From the NCBI GenBank assembly GCA_027972325.1, contig JAPMOS010000050.1:202364-266363 (forward strand): a stretch of DNA of 64,000 nt, given 5' to 3'. Below the pieces are notes generated by a model, which was given only the letters and a program-made list of their open reading frames with translations, made no database searches and had not been told where the DNA came from. The translations under genes were made by a program, and so were the position numbers. Positions 1 to 36,202 of the stretch are shown here, one piece after another; the first letter of the stretch is position 1, and the number at the start of each line of letters is the position of its first letter. This stretch comes from Paratrimastix pyriformis. Taxonomy: Eukaryota > Preaxostyla > Paratrimastigidae.

Positions 1-1134
1 TCCTTGGCCGCTTGCTGTACCGGCTCCTGCATCTCCCTTCCCTTCCTTGTCACCAGACTCGGCCAGGGAGGAGTCGCCATTGTCCTCATCCCCCTCCTCG
101 GAACTCTCATCGCCATCCAGGCCGCCCCCCTCGATGAGCATCGGCCCCGGCTGCTCGTCCTCGTCTTGGTCGTACTCAAAATCATCACCATCATCGCTGC
201 TGCTGCTGCTGCTGCTGCTCTTGGCGCCATCACCAACATTCCCCGTGTCGGCGGACTCGCCGGGGGCGGGGTGCCCGAGGGCAAGCCAGCAGCCCTCATC
301 GCCCGCCCGCCGGAAAGGGTCCCGGTAGCCGCCGTCCGTTCGAACGCCCCGTGGTCCCCCGCAGCGCGGACAGCGCATCAGGCGGGACCTGTCGGGCCCG
401 GCGCAGCGGGGGCAGCGACAGAAGAAGAGGTAGTCGCGGGCCAGCAGGGCCCGCCGGATGGGGGTGCTCTTGCGCAGCTGGCGGAGCGAGATGTACGCGG
501 TGGTCACCATCTCGCCCTGCGCAATGGCCCGCAGGGCTCGCAGCACCAGGGCGCCGCCCGCCCTGGCGAAGACCGTGTTGGGGCAGCACGAATGGGCGAC
601 CCGGCACGCCTGGGCGAACAGGGCCACCGGTCGGCCATCGGCAGGGGTCTGCTCGTCCTCGGCGCTGTTGTCCTCTCGCACGAAGGCAAACGAGTTGAAT
701 CGAGAGATCAGAAGGAGCTGGAAGATCACTGCCCGGCTGAGCGGAGTGGCCGACAGGGCGAGTGCGGCAACTGAGGCGGCCCATCGATGCAAGTGGCGAC
801 TTTCCACGCGGGCGTCGTGGGGCACCGAAGAAAATCGCTCAAAGAGGTCGTTTTCAAGGCGGCATTCGGGGAGCGTGAAAGAGGGACAATAGAGGGACAG
901 GACGGCGTGCTGCGATTCAGCAGAGAGGCTGGCGAAACGAATCAGAAGGTCCCGAGAATCGCCATGGAGCCAAGAAATGAGGGGTTTGTCTCTAGGAGGC
1001 GAGAAGAACGGGATCAGCTCACCGAAAAAACACGGCGAAGAAAATGCACACCTGAGAACTACTTCGCCGGGCTCATAAGAGCGTGGCGCAAAAGAACATT
1101 TCCCCATCGATTCACATTCTCGGATGGCGAGCAT
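1..1134 (-). CDS. SET-domain protein, SMYD/SET5-like (C-terminus cut by window edge)
   Basis: Likely a protein-lysine methyltransferase of the SET family. From the ATG at 1134 the protein shows the SET N-motif (CSFAPRSYEPGEVVL), and after removal of a 60-nt intron (1051-992) this joins to RDKPLISWL, matching the family pattern PGEVVLREKPLV. The cofactor/active-site motif follows as VAHSCCPNTVF (NHSCDPN type, with Ala replacing the usual Asn), then GEMVTTAYI, then a post-SET cysteine cluster FCRCPRCAG and MRCPRCGG. No MYND finger interrupts the SET domain, so SET5-like is as good a name as SMYD. The tail is Ser/Asp/Glu-rich and continues past position 1. It is divergent from CFAP52, with 102 bp between start codons. 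The family call is strong; the substrate is unknown. Confidence 0.8.
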   Translation of the reverse strand, partial: MLAIRECESMGKCSFAPRSYEPGEVVLRCAFSSPCFFGELIPFFSPPRDKPLISWLHGDSRDLLIRFASLSAESQHAVLSLYCPSFTLPECRLENDLFERFSSVPHDARVESRHLHRWAASVAALALSATPLSRAVIFQLLLISRFNSFAFVREDNSAEDEQTPADGRPVALFAQACRVAHSCCPNTVFARAGGALVLRALRAIAQGEMVTTAYISLRQLRKSTPIRRALLARDYLFFCRCPRCAGPDRSRLMRCPRCGGPRGVRTDGGYRDPFRRAGDEGCWLALGHPAPGESADTGNVGDGAKSSSSSSSSDDGDDFEYDQDEDEQPGPMLIEGGGLDGDESSEEGDEDNGDSSLAESGDKEGKGDAGAGTASGQG

Positions 1135-1236
1135 CCTTGGCCGGCCAGGGGATCGGGAGTTCCGGCGAAGAAGAGCCAACGCCCAGGAAATAGCCTGCCT
1201 TACATAGGCTGAATCCGCACTTTCTGGTTTTCGAAT
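1135..1236. promoter_or_regulatory. Shared divergent promoter region, SET protein / CFAP52
   Basis: Only 102 bp separate the two outward-facing start codons. The stretch is closer to base-balanced than the gene bodies on either side. No TATA box or named element can be recognised, so the regulatory role is inferred from position alone. Confidence 0.5.
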
Positions 1237-4200
1237 ATGGCCACTGCCTATTCAGTTCGCGGTGAGCAGTTGGTTCTGGACTCCGTCATTGGTTTCGGAG
1301 GTTTGTTTTGTGATTTTTCCGCAACTCATTTGGCACTTTTCGATGTTGCTCCACTTCATTATCGTATTTTTAACGGCCTTGCTCACAGGTACGGTACCCA
1401 AGGGTCTTCAATATCACCCCAATGAACGGAATATTCTTTTCCCTCTCGGTTCCACGGTTGTGATTCGTGACACGCTGTCCCGCGAGCAATTCTTCCTTCA
1501 GGGCCACACTGGCCGTGTTTCCTGTCTTGCGATCTCCTCCTCGGGCCGGTATATTGCCACTGGCGAGGAGACTCACATGGGTTTCCAGGTTTGCACGAGT
1601 TTCTTTGACTGTACACCCACCCGATTTTGCTCCCCAATTTCGTGTCCCTCTGTTCTAGGCTGCTGCCATTATCTGGGACTTTGAGACCCGTCAGCCTCTG
1701 CACAAGTTGGTGCTCCACAAGGGCAAGGTTCAGGCCCTGGCGTTCTCGCCCTCCGAGCAGATGCTGGCATCGATTGGCGGCATCGACGATAACGCGGCGG
1801 TGGTGTGGGACGTGCAGACGGGGCGCGCCAGTCTGTGCAGCCACCCACCACCACACCACCGCCACCACACCACCCCTCGCGTGTCTTCCCCGCCCCGAGG
1901 CAAGCCCACTCATCGTCTCTGGGTCGACTCCCCGGGGGGACCATCCACCACCACCACCCGCACACCAGTCTGCGGGGCCTCGGCCACCAACGAGGCTGTG
2001 CACTGCGTGGCCTTCTTCCACAACACGGACAACTTCTTCGTGACGGCCGGCCAGGCCCACCTCCGCGTCTGGGAGATCGACACCCAGAACCGCAAGGTCG
2101 CTATCACCCCCTCCCCTGACCATGCCGCCATCCCCTCGTGCTCTCTCACATCATCGTGGCTATATAACACCTCGTGGCTCGAACACCTCGTGGCTGGATC
2201 ACCCTCCTCACCGCCACCACGCGGCTCTCTCCCCCGGTGGGCTGCCCTGCGGCACTCTCCCCTGGTGGGCTGTGCAGATCCGGCCGAACGACTGCCAGCT
2301 TGGGCACTACCGGCGGGTGATCCAGTCGATGGTGCTCGACATGAACGACGAGTACCTCTACTGCGGCACCACCACGGGCGACGTGCTGGCCGTCAGCGTC
2401 CGGACCAAGCTCTTCAAGCAGCTCGGCCCCGCCAAGGAGAAGGACCGGTCCGCACGCACCCCAGCCCCAGCCCCAGCCCCAGCCCCAGCCCCAGCCCCAG
2501 CCTATCCTGCAGCGCCACCAGCCAGCGGCACCGGCACAGGGCCCCCGCACCCACAGAGAACAGACACAGGCGGCCCACCCGAGTGGCACTGGGGGGGGGG
2601 GGGGGAGGGGGAGGAGGAGGAGGAGGGGGGGAGGGGGAGGGGGAGAACGGAGGGCTTTTCCCACCAGCGCCACCAGCGGGCGGGGCAGGGCGGGGCAGGG
2701 CGGGCGGGCTCACCTGTGCCTCCCTCCCTCCATCCATCCATCCATCCATCCATCCATCCATCCATCCATCCATCCATCCATCCATCCATCCATCCATCCA
2801 TCCATGACGGGGCCGTGTGTGTGTCTGTGGTGGCGGCGGTGCAGGTTCGAGCTTGGCGTGACGGCCATCGACCTGCTGGGCAACGGGGAGGACCTGGTGG
2901 TGGGCTCGGGCAGCGGCCGGGTGGCCCTGATGCACATCGGCGACATGGCCGGCCCCGACGCCCTCCGCATCGTCAGGTCGGCCACACATCCCACAGCTTG
3001 GGGGGGCCGCTTGGGGCCGCTTGGGGGGGCCGCTTGGGGGGCCGCTTGGGGGCCGCTTGGGGGCCGCTTGGGGGGGCCGCTTGGGGGGGGGGGAGGTGGA
3101 GGGGGGGAGGGGGGCTACTTGGGGCCCCATGGGCCGGGGCCGGGGTTGGGTCGACTGCATTTCCGGGTGGCTTCCTGACCTGTTCTCTGTCTGTGCGTGT
3201 GTTGCGTCTGTCCGTCTGTGTCCGGGTGTGGGGGTGTCCTTTGTGGGGCAGCTCGACGACGGTCATGGGGCGGTGACCTCGCTCCACGTGCGCCTGTCGC
3301 CCCTGCCCGACCCGACCCTGGCCCCGCCGCCCCCGCCCCCGCCCTGCCCCGCCCCGGTGCCCGAGCTGGCGACCACATTCCACCGGGTGCCGCCCCCGTG
3401 CCCCTGGCAACCTTCCAGCGGGCCGCCATCCCGCGCCAGTCCGAGCCCGTGGTCCGCCCGCCCGCCCGCCCCGCCCCGCCCCCGGCCCCCGCCGCCCCGG
3501 CTCCCCGCAGCAGCAGGCTGGGACCGGACCATCCACGGCGCGTGGTTGCGTCACGGGCCCCATAAACGGACAGCCTCCTCCATCGATACGCATCGCCACG
3601 TGCCTTCCCGCCCTCACCACCACCACCACCACCACCACCACCCAACCACCACCACCACCACCCAACCACCCAACCACCCAATCATCAATCATCAATCATC
3701 ATCAGCATCATCCAATCACCACCACCACCATCGCTCCTCCTCCTTCCCCTCCCAGATGCCGCCGCAGCGTGTTGGGCCCAACCCGAGCACGCCCCACACC
3801 CGTGCCCTGGTGGCGCCCCGGCCGCTGCTGCAGGAGTGCCTCTGCGGGACGGCCCAGTCGAACATGTACACCGTCACGGTCCCCACCATGGCCGTCGAGC
3901 TCAGGGCCACCTGCCACGCGGCCCCATCACATGCGTGTGCTTCCCCAGTCCGCCCCCGCCCCCCCCCCCCCCCCCCCCCCCCCTCCTACTTGCCACCCCT
4001 CCTACTTGCCACCCTCCTACTTGCCACCCTCCTACCTGCCACCCCATCACACGCGTGCCCTCACGCATTCACCCACCCACCCGCCCAGCGCGCTCACTCA
4101 CGCGCACTCGTCTGCCCGTCTCGCCCGCGCCTGTTTGCGACGAGCTCATGCCCATTCCATGGCACCCATTCATCCACACATGACACACACACACGTACCC

Positions 4201-7146
4201 TGCAGGGACTACTCTGAGCTGTTTGCGACGAGCTCATTCCCATTCCCATTCCATGGCACCCATTCATTCACACACATGACACACGCACCCTGCAGGGACT
4301 ACTCTGAGCTGTTTGCGACGAGCTCTGCGGGGGACATCCGGCTGTGGAACGCCCGCACCTGCACCGAGCTGCTCCGCATCCAGGTGCCCAACGTCACATG
4401 CAACAGCATCTGCTTCAACCCCACCGGCACGGCCATCATCTCCGGTCCGCACACACACACCGCACACCCCGCACACACCGCACGCGGCACCCACACAGAT
4501 ACGCGCCAGTAACCACCGCACTGCCACTGCACACCGCACTGCCACAACTGCCACACATAGCCTGTGGCTGGCACCACTGCACCATCGTCATCACCTCAAA
4601 GCCAGCATCGTCATCACCCACCCGGGTCAGATCTCATGTCATCACGCCATCCTCACCCCCCATTCCCGCCCCTGCCTGCACTGGGCAGGCTGGAGCGACG
4701 GCAAGATCCACGCCATCACGTCATCCTCACCCCTCATTCACGTCATCCCCTGGGCTGCACTGGGCTGGGCAGGCTGGAGCGACGGCAAGATCCGGGGCTT
4801 CGGGCCCGAGTCGGGGCGGCTGCTGTACGTCATCAACGACGCCCACAAGAACGTCACCGCCCTGGCCGCCTACCGGGGCAGCCAGGCCGCCAGGATCGTC
4901 TCGGGCGGCTCGGAGGGCCAGGTGCGGGTCTGGCAGCTGGGCGCCGAGACCCAGACCCTGCTCTCCTCCATGAAGGAGCACCGCGGTCCGTGCCCGGCCC
5001 CCGCCATGCCCCCGCCATGCCCTGCACACACAGGCACACACACAGACACACAGACAGACCCTGCTCTCCTCCATGAAGGGGCACCGCGGTCCGTGCCCGG
5101 CCCCTGTCCCTAGACAGACAGACCCACATACAGACAGACCCACAGACAGACAGACCCACATACAGCGACAGCAGCACCGCCTGTTCCGGGGTCCCGCCCT
5201 TCATGGCGTGTCCCATCTGGTGGGGTGGCGGGGCTCCTCGCAGGGACGGTCAACTGCATCCGGATCAACAACGAGAACAGCGAATGCATCAGCGCCGCCT
5301 CCGACGGCTCCTGCGTCGTCTGGGTCCGCGCCCCCCCACCTGCCTCCCTCCCTCCCTCCCTCGCACCCCCCCGAGCACCGCCCCCCACCCCCCGAGCACC
5401 CCGTTTCCCTTTCTAATGATGCGTCTCCGCTTGCTCCCCTACATCCCCCCCCCCCCCCCCCCCCTTCCGCGCTGACCTGACGACCCCGGGGGGGTGCAGG
5501 ACCTGACCCGGTACCGGCGCAAGCAGACCCTGCTGGCCTCGACCAACTTCAAGGGCGTCTCGTACACCCCCGACAACGCCCAGATCCTCACCTGCGGCAC
5601 CGACCGCAAGGTCCGCCACCTGGCCCCCTCTGCCTGGCCCCCTCCGCCTGCCCCATGCCCACGTGCCCTCGCAGGCCCGCCCACCCGCCTGCACGGCTCC
5701 CTGCCCGACGCTCCGCCCGCCCGGCTCCGCGGCCCTGCCCCTCACCGTCGCCTGGGGCCTCTCTCTGTGTGCCGTCGGTCGGTCGGCCCGTGGCTGTGGC
5801 TGTGGCTGTGTGTGTCTGTGCGCGCCTGGCAGGTTGTGTACTGGGACGACTTTGACGGGTCCACCATCCGCGAGCTCGAGGGCAGCCCCAACGAGCTGGC
5901 CGCCCTGGACATCGACCGCACCTCGTACGCCTTCGCCACCGCTGGCGCCGACAAGATCGTCAGGGTCCGCACCCGCACCCACCCGCCGGCCCCGCCCCCG
6001 CGCACCCACCCACCCCACCCCACCACGCCACCGCTGGGGAATGAGGCCCAAATTTGCCCAGAAGAGCAGAAGCTACACACAGCCACAAACCGTGCGCCCA
6101 CACAGACGTCCGACGCACACACACCTCACCTGACCGCCGCCATCCCTCTGTGCCCACCGCCCCCCCCCCCCCCCCCACCCTCCTGCCCGCCAGCTGTGGC
6201 ACTACGACGACAAGCGGGTCCTGGCGACGGGCGAGGGCCACAGCGGGGCCGTGACCTGGCTGGCCTTCGCCCCCGACAACCGGCGGATCGTCTCGGTGGG
6301 CGACGAGGGCGCCATCCTCATCTGGAGGCACATGGTCCGCCCATCGGCCCATCGGCCCACACGGACACACAGGCACACACACTCACCACACGGATAATGC
6401 ATGGCATCCTCATCGGGAGGCACATGGTCCGCCCATCGGCCCATGCACACAGACGCGCACATGGCATCCTCATCGGGAGGCACAGGCCCACAGGCAACGG
6501 ACACCCGCTCATCATCATGTGCATCAGCATCGTGTGCATCAGCATCATGTGCATCAGCATCATGTGCATCAGCATCATGTGCATCAGCATCATGTGCATC
6601 AGCATCGTGTGCATCAGCATCGTGTGCATCAGCATCATGTGCATCAGCATCATGTACATCAGCATCATGTGCATCAGCATCATGGATGGGGCATGGCATC
6701 CTCGTCTGACCGGCCCCCTCCCTTGCCTTTCCCTCCGGCTCGCCGTCCCTCCTGGGCGTCCCCCCTCCTCCTCCCTCCCGCCAGCCCGACCCGGCCACCA
6801 CCGCCCCGCCCTCGCCCCCGCCTCGCCCGCTGCCCCGCCGGCCGCCGCCGCCGCCGCCGCCGCGAGTGCCCCGCCCCCGCCCCGCCCGGCCCGCCAGCAA
6901 GCCGGCCACCCCGCCGGGTCGCGCATCGGCCGCCCCGGCCGCCCCGCCAGCAAACCCGCCAGCCGGCCCGCCTCCAAGGCCGCCTCCCTGGCCGCCAGCA
7001 GGCCCGCCTCCAAGCCCGCCGCCAAGGCCGCCGCCAAGGCCGCCGCGCCCCGCAGGTGGGAAAGCCGGACACGACCCACCCACCCTCCCAGCACCCAGCC
7101 AGCCCTCGCAGCCCCGCCCTGGGCAGGCCGCGGGCACCCTATTTAA
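1237..7146 (+). CDS. CFAP52: Cilia- and flagella-associated protein 52 (WD-repeat, WDR16)
   Basis: CFAP52 is a double WD40 beta-propeller microtubule inner protein of motile axonemes. The exons follow the family end to end: [118 protein letters not shown] and GAILIWRHM. Readable exons: 1237-1300, 1389-1588, 1659-1830, 1969-2096, 2278-2447, 2845-2971, 3252-~3440 (uncertain), 3756-~3947, 4296-4444, ~4767-4985, ~5240-5325, ~5500-5610, ~5833-5965, 6194-6334, and a tentative last exon 6898-7146. Two oddities: a proline-rich stretch around 3300-3450 where the reading frame is hard to close, and a basic Ala/Lys/Pro tail ([17 protein letters not shown]) not found in animal CFAP52. The gene implies a motile flagellum. 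Confidence 0.92.
2728..2804 (+). repeat. (ATCC)n microsatellite in CFAP52 intron
   Basis: About nineteen uninterrupted copies of a tetranucleotide fill the intron before exon 2845-2971. The same intron begins with a CCAGCC hexamer run (2461-2502) and a G-rich tract (2590-2645). Confidence 0.95.
3000..3095 (+). repeat. GGGGGCCGCTT-type minisatellite in CFAP52 intron
   Basis: Seven to eight imperfect copies of an 11-nt G-rich unit occupy the intron between exons 2845-2971 and 3252 onward. Confidence 0.9.
4130..4325 (+). repeat. Tandem duplication of a 3' splice junction (CFAP52 exon 9)
   Basis: A block of about 88 bp containing the CCTGCAG acceptor and the first ~30 nt of the exon (reading DYSELFATS) is present at about 4197-4235 and again, as the real junction, at 4287-4325. 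An extra partial copy of the downstream part lies at 4130-4196. Only the last copy continues into the WD-repeat exon. Confidence 0.85.
6505..6690 (+). repeat. 15-nt minisatellite (CATCAGCATCATGTG type) in last CFAP52 intron
   Basis: About twelve copies of a 15-nt unit, some with ATCGTG instead of ATCATG. It lies downstream of three copies of the preceding exon's 5' splice junction (6311-6347, 6406-6444, 6469-6485). It is open in several frames but intronic by position. Confidence 0.9.
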
Positions 7147-8611
7147 GGCGACTCTGCCGCGAGCGCCCTCGATGTGTCCCCATCCCCCATGCCCCATCCC
7201 CCATCCCCCATGCCCCCATGCCCCATCCCTCATCTCATCCCCCATCCCCCATCTCATCCCCCCATCCCCCCATCTCATCCCCCCATCTCATCCCCCATCT
7301 CATCCCCATCTCATCCCCCATCTCATCCCCGCGGCCCCCCCGTTGTAAGATTCTCTCCCCGCTTGGCCTCCTCGCATCCCCCCCTCCCTCCCTCCCTCCC
7401 TCCCGGAAGGGCCGGGAGGTTGGGCCTCCCCCTTCGCTCCCTTCCCCGGCCTCGTTCGTTCGTCTGGGCGGCCCTCCCCAACATGTACGTCGCGACCATT
7501 CATCATCATCATCATCATCGGGTGGGTCGCCCCCTCCACCCTCCACCCTCCACTACGGCCTCAAAGGGCAGGCCAGGGCGTCCCAGTCGCCGGGGGGGGC
7601 CAATCGCACCACACCACACACCCCCAGGCCCACCAACCCAGGCCCAGGCAGGGATCCGCATTATGCTCCTCCGCGCATCGGGTCGGGTGTTGATCCGGCA
7701 CTGGGCCGCCACAAACCAGGCAGAGGGGGAGGGGGGAGGCGTCCACAGCCCGGGGGGAAGGAGGGATCACCCGGGGGGCGAGACGACATCAGCATCAGCA
7801 TCATCCATCATACAGCAGTCGACCCGAAGACAACGACGACGCAAGTAAAGAGGAAGACTGGGCGGGACGGGACGGGGTCGAGGGTGGCGCCTGGGGGGGT
7901 GTCCCCGCAGGGACCGACAGGCCCCGTCCGGGAGCCCAGCAACAAGAACAGCCATGAAGAGAAGAGAAGGACAGGGACAGGGACAGGGACCGGCAAGGAG
8001 AACAGTAAGGAGAACAGTAAGGACAACACCAAAACAAGCATATGCCGGGGGATGGCCCCCACAGGCGGACGGAGGAGGAGGAGGAGGGGGGTCACAAACG
8101 GGAGCGCCACCATCCCCACCAGCGGCGGGGGCGGGAAAACACGCTTGGACACGGCACGGCGAAGGGTCCGTTATTATTGGGGAGAGCGGAGCGCCAGAGC
8201 GGGCGGCGGGGACGACGGGGCAGGACAGGAGGCCATATACGGCAGGCGAACCGCCCCACCATGGAGAATGCACAGCCACACACAGGCACACACACAGCCA
8301 CACAGCCACACACAGGCACAGCATGCAGGACGGGAAGGACGGGAAGGGTATGGAGAACAAGCGAGAAGGCGAGCGAGGAGGGGGGCCAGCCAGCAGCAGC
8401 AGCAGCAGGAACAGTGGCAACAACAAGCAAAGCAAACCAAAGCAAACCAAAGCAAAGCGGTCCCAACCCAAAACCAAAACCAAAACCAAAACCAACGACA
8501 AGAGAAGCCAAACCAAAGAAAGAAAATCGAATCAGACGAACGCACCGAGGAAGGTCAAGAAAGCGGCGGCCCACCCCCCCCGGGGGGATGGCCTTCGAGG
8601 GGCGGGGCGTC
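7147..8611. other. Convergent intergenic region between CFAP52 and the giant REJ gene
   Basis: This spacer holds the 3' flanks of two converging genes. It contains CATCCCC-type repeats (7180-7330), CCCT repeats (7380-7405), a short CAT run (7500-7517), CACACAGG repeats near 8275-8320, and an A-rich stretch of AACCAAA units (8420-8520). Long open frames here simply translate these repeats, and none resembles a known protein. No RNA gene was recognised. Confidence 0.6.
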
Positions 8612-34006
<25,395 letters not shown>

Positions 34007-34163
34007 GGTTTGTTTGTTTGTGAAGGTTTCTCCGGAAAAGTTCCGGAAAACAGAGCCCAAAAGTCTGATTGGAGGTAGTTCGAAGATCGCCCCAGGTGAG
34101 AAGGGCCCGGCCGGCAAAAGGCCTGTATGGACTCAGACCCTCTGTCTCGGACGGCCTGTTTTT

Positions 34164-34194
<31 letters not shown>

Positions 34195-34649
34195 TTTGTT
34201 TTTTGAAAGGGTGGTCGGTGGGGGTGGTTTCGGAAAGTTGAGGGAAGCGGGCGCGGCAGGCCCTCGAGGGTGAAGCGGAAGAGAGAAAAAAGATCACCGC
34301 TCATAGGCAGTGGAGAGGACGGCCTGTTTGTGGGCAGCTGCGTTCCTGGCCCGCTCTTTGGTCTCCCAAAGCTGCTGTGCCGTGTGCGATGTTTTCGAAG
34401 AGACAAGGAGAGCCAGGCAGAGCCAGGCAGAAACGCCAGTTGGGGTCTGGGTGGGGCAACGGCGGCTCGCACGCTCATGAGTGCCTGCCACGACGCCCGG
34501 CCGGGGCCGCGGCCTTCCGGGGGGCACGCGTCTCGGCGCGGCGGCTCCCGCGCCTGGTCCGGGAGACCGAACCCGAACGACCTCTGGCCCCCTCGCTCTT
34601 GCCTGAGTCGTCGTCCCCTGACGCCCCATCCCCGCCCTGTACGGCCCCG
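34007..34649. other. Intergenic region between the REJ gene start and the next minus-strand gene
   Basis: It holds the putative REJ promoter (about 34007-34290, base-balanced, with a GT run at 34169-34194) and the 3' flank of the gene ending at 34650. A Ser/Arg/Lys-rich open frame on the minus strand at 34475-34640 could be an additional C-terminal exon of that neighbour, but no splice pair could be fixed. Confidence 0.5.
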
Positions 34650-36166
34650 TCAGGCGTCCGCCACAAGCAGGGGTGGCGAATCAATGAGGAATTGCATCTT
34701 GAGGAACCCTTGTGAAGTGGCTCCCTCGTGAGGTGTGGCAGTGACCTGTTCGGGTTCTTCCCGGGCCGCCGTCCTGCGGGCCCCGGTGGCGCCTCGTTTG
34801 GCAGCTGCGCGGCCCCGACCGCCCTTTGTGGCCTCCTCTTCCTGCTCCTCCTGCTCCTCTTCCTCCTCCTCGTGCTCTCGATGGCCGCCCTCCTCGAGCC
34901 GCTGGAGGCGCCTGGCCAGAGCGGCATCCCCGGGGTGCTCATCGGGTGGCGGGGGGCGCCCCCCGTCGGCCGCGTCGAGCTCCGCTTGGAGCCGCTGGGC
35001 CATCGCCGCATCGGCAGCCTCCTGCGCCTGGCGGGCGCGGTCCTCCACCTGAAAGGCAGACCCAACAAAATGGGCGGGGCAGGGGTGTGGGGCGGGCTCT
35101 GATATGATGCGAGCAAGTGCCATCGGGTCGGACGCGGGCCAAGCTGTGAAATTTTCGGTGTGTGTGTGTGTGTGTGTCGTGTAAAGAAGGAAAGGAGTAA
35201 CGGGAAAACAAAAACAGAGAGGTCGAAGAGACAGCACGAATGTCACTGCACCCGTGGGCGAAGGAATCCCCTGTGGTGTGTGTGTGTGTGTGTGTGGGGG
35301 GCGGTCTCTCATATTTTGTGAGTGGGCGGTGGGGCAGGGGCGCTGGCGAACCTCCTCGACGGCACTTCCCGCGTCCGAGGAGTCGCCTCCGCCATCATCC
35401 CCGCGGGCGCCTCGAGGCTGGCCCTTGGCGGTTTGCCTGTCGGTGGCCTTCGCCGCCTCCGTGGCCTCAGCCCTGCCGGGGGCTCTGGGGGGCTTGGCCC
35501 CAGCCTTCCCTGCTGCCTTGGCCTTGCCCCTTGCCGCCTTCGGGCGTCCCCGGATGGCCGTCGCCTCCGCCTCAGCTGCCGGACTGACGGGACGGCGGGG
35601 TTCCCTGCGTCCCGGCCGTGTGACCGAGCGCGACTCCCCCTCCTCTTCGTCATGCTGCTTCTCCCCCCGCGGCCGGGCCTCGTCCTCGCCGCCACGGTCA
35701 TCACTCACGCTCACACTCTCGTCCCCAGCCCCACCGTCATCGCTGTCCCCGTCATCGCCGCCACCGACCCGGCCTCCTGCTCGGCGGCCCCTGTCCGCAT
35801 CGCCCTCGCCACGGGCGCCCTGGCTGGTCGGCGCGCGCCCCTTGCCTGACGGTGGTGTCGCTGTGGAAGCCCGCACCTCGCCCTGGGAGCCGCCCGGGAC
35901 GGCAGACGAGCCGCGGGTGGGGGTGGCAGCGGGGGCGGGGGCGGGAGCCCGGGCAGGCTTCGGCTTCGGGCGGGGCTTCTCCTCGGGTTCCATGCCCCAG
36001 GGGTCAGCCTCCTCCTCGTCCGCCTCACCCTCGCCCTCCATGCCCTCATCATCGTCCTCTCCGCCAGGCGGTGCCCTGACGGGGGTCGTCTTGACGCCCA
36101 TGATGTCGGACCCCACCCGGGGCCGGGCTGGGGAAGAAACCGGGGCGCGGGTGCTGCTGTGGGCCG

Positions 36167-36202
<36 letters not shown>

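Noticed and set aside
7767-8516. Hydrophobic minus-strand frame that looks like a membrane protein
   Set aside because: The leucine/valine/phenylalanine runs come from translating AACCAAA and CACAGG tandem repeats in the convergent spacer. No start context, splice sites or family match.
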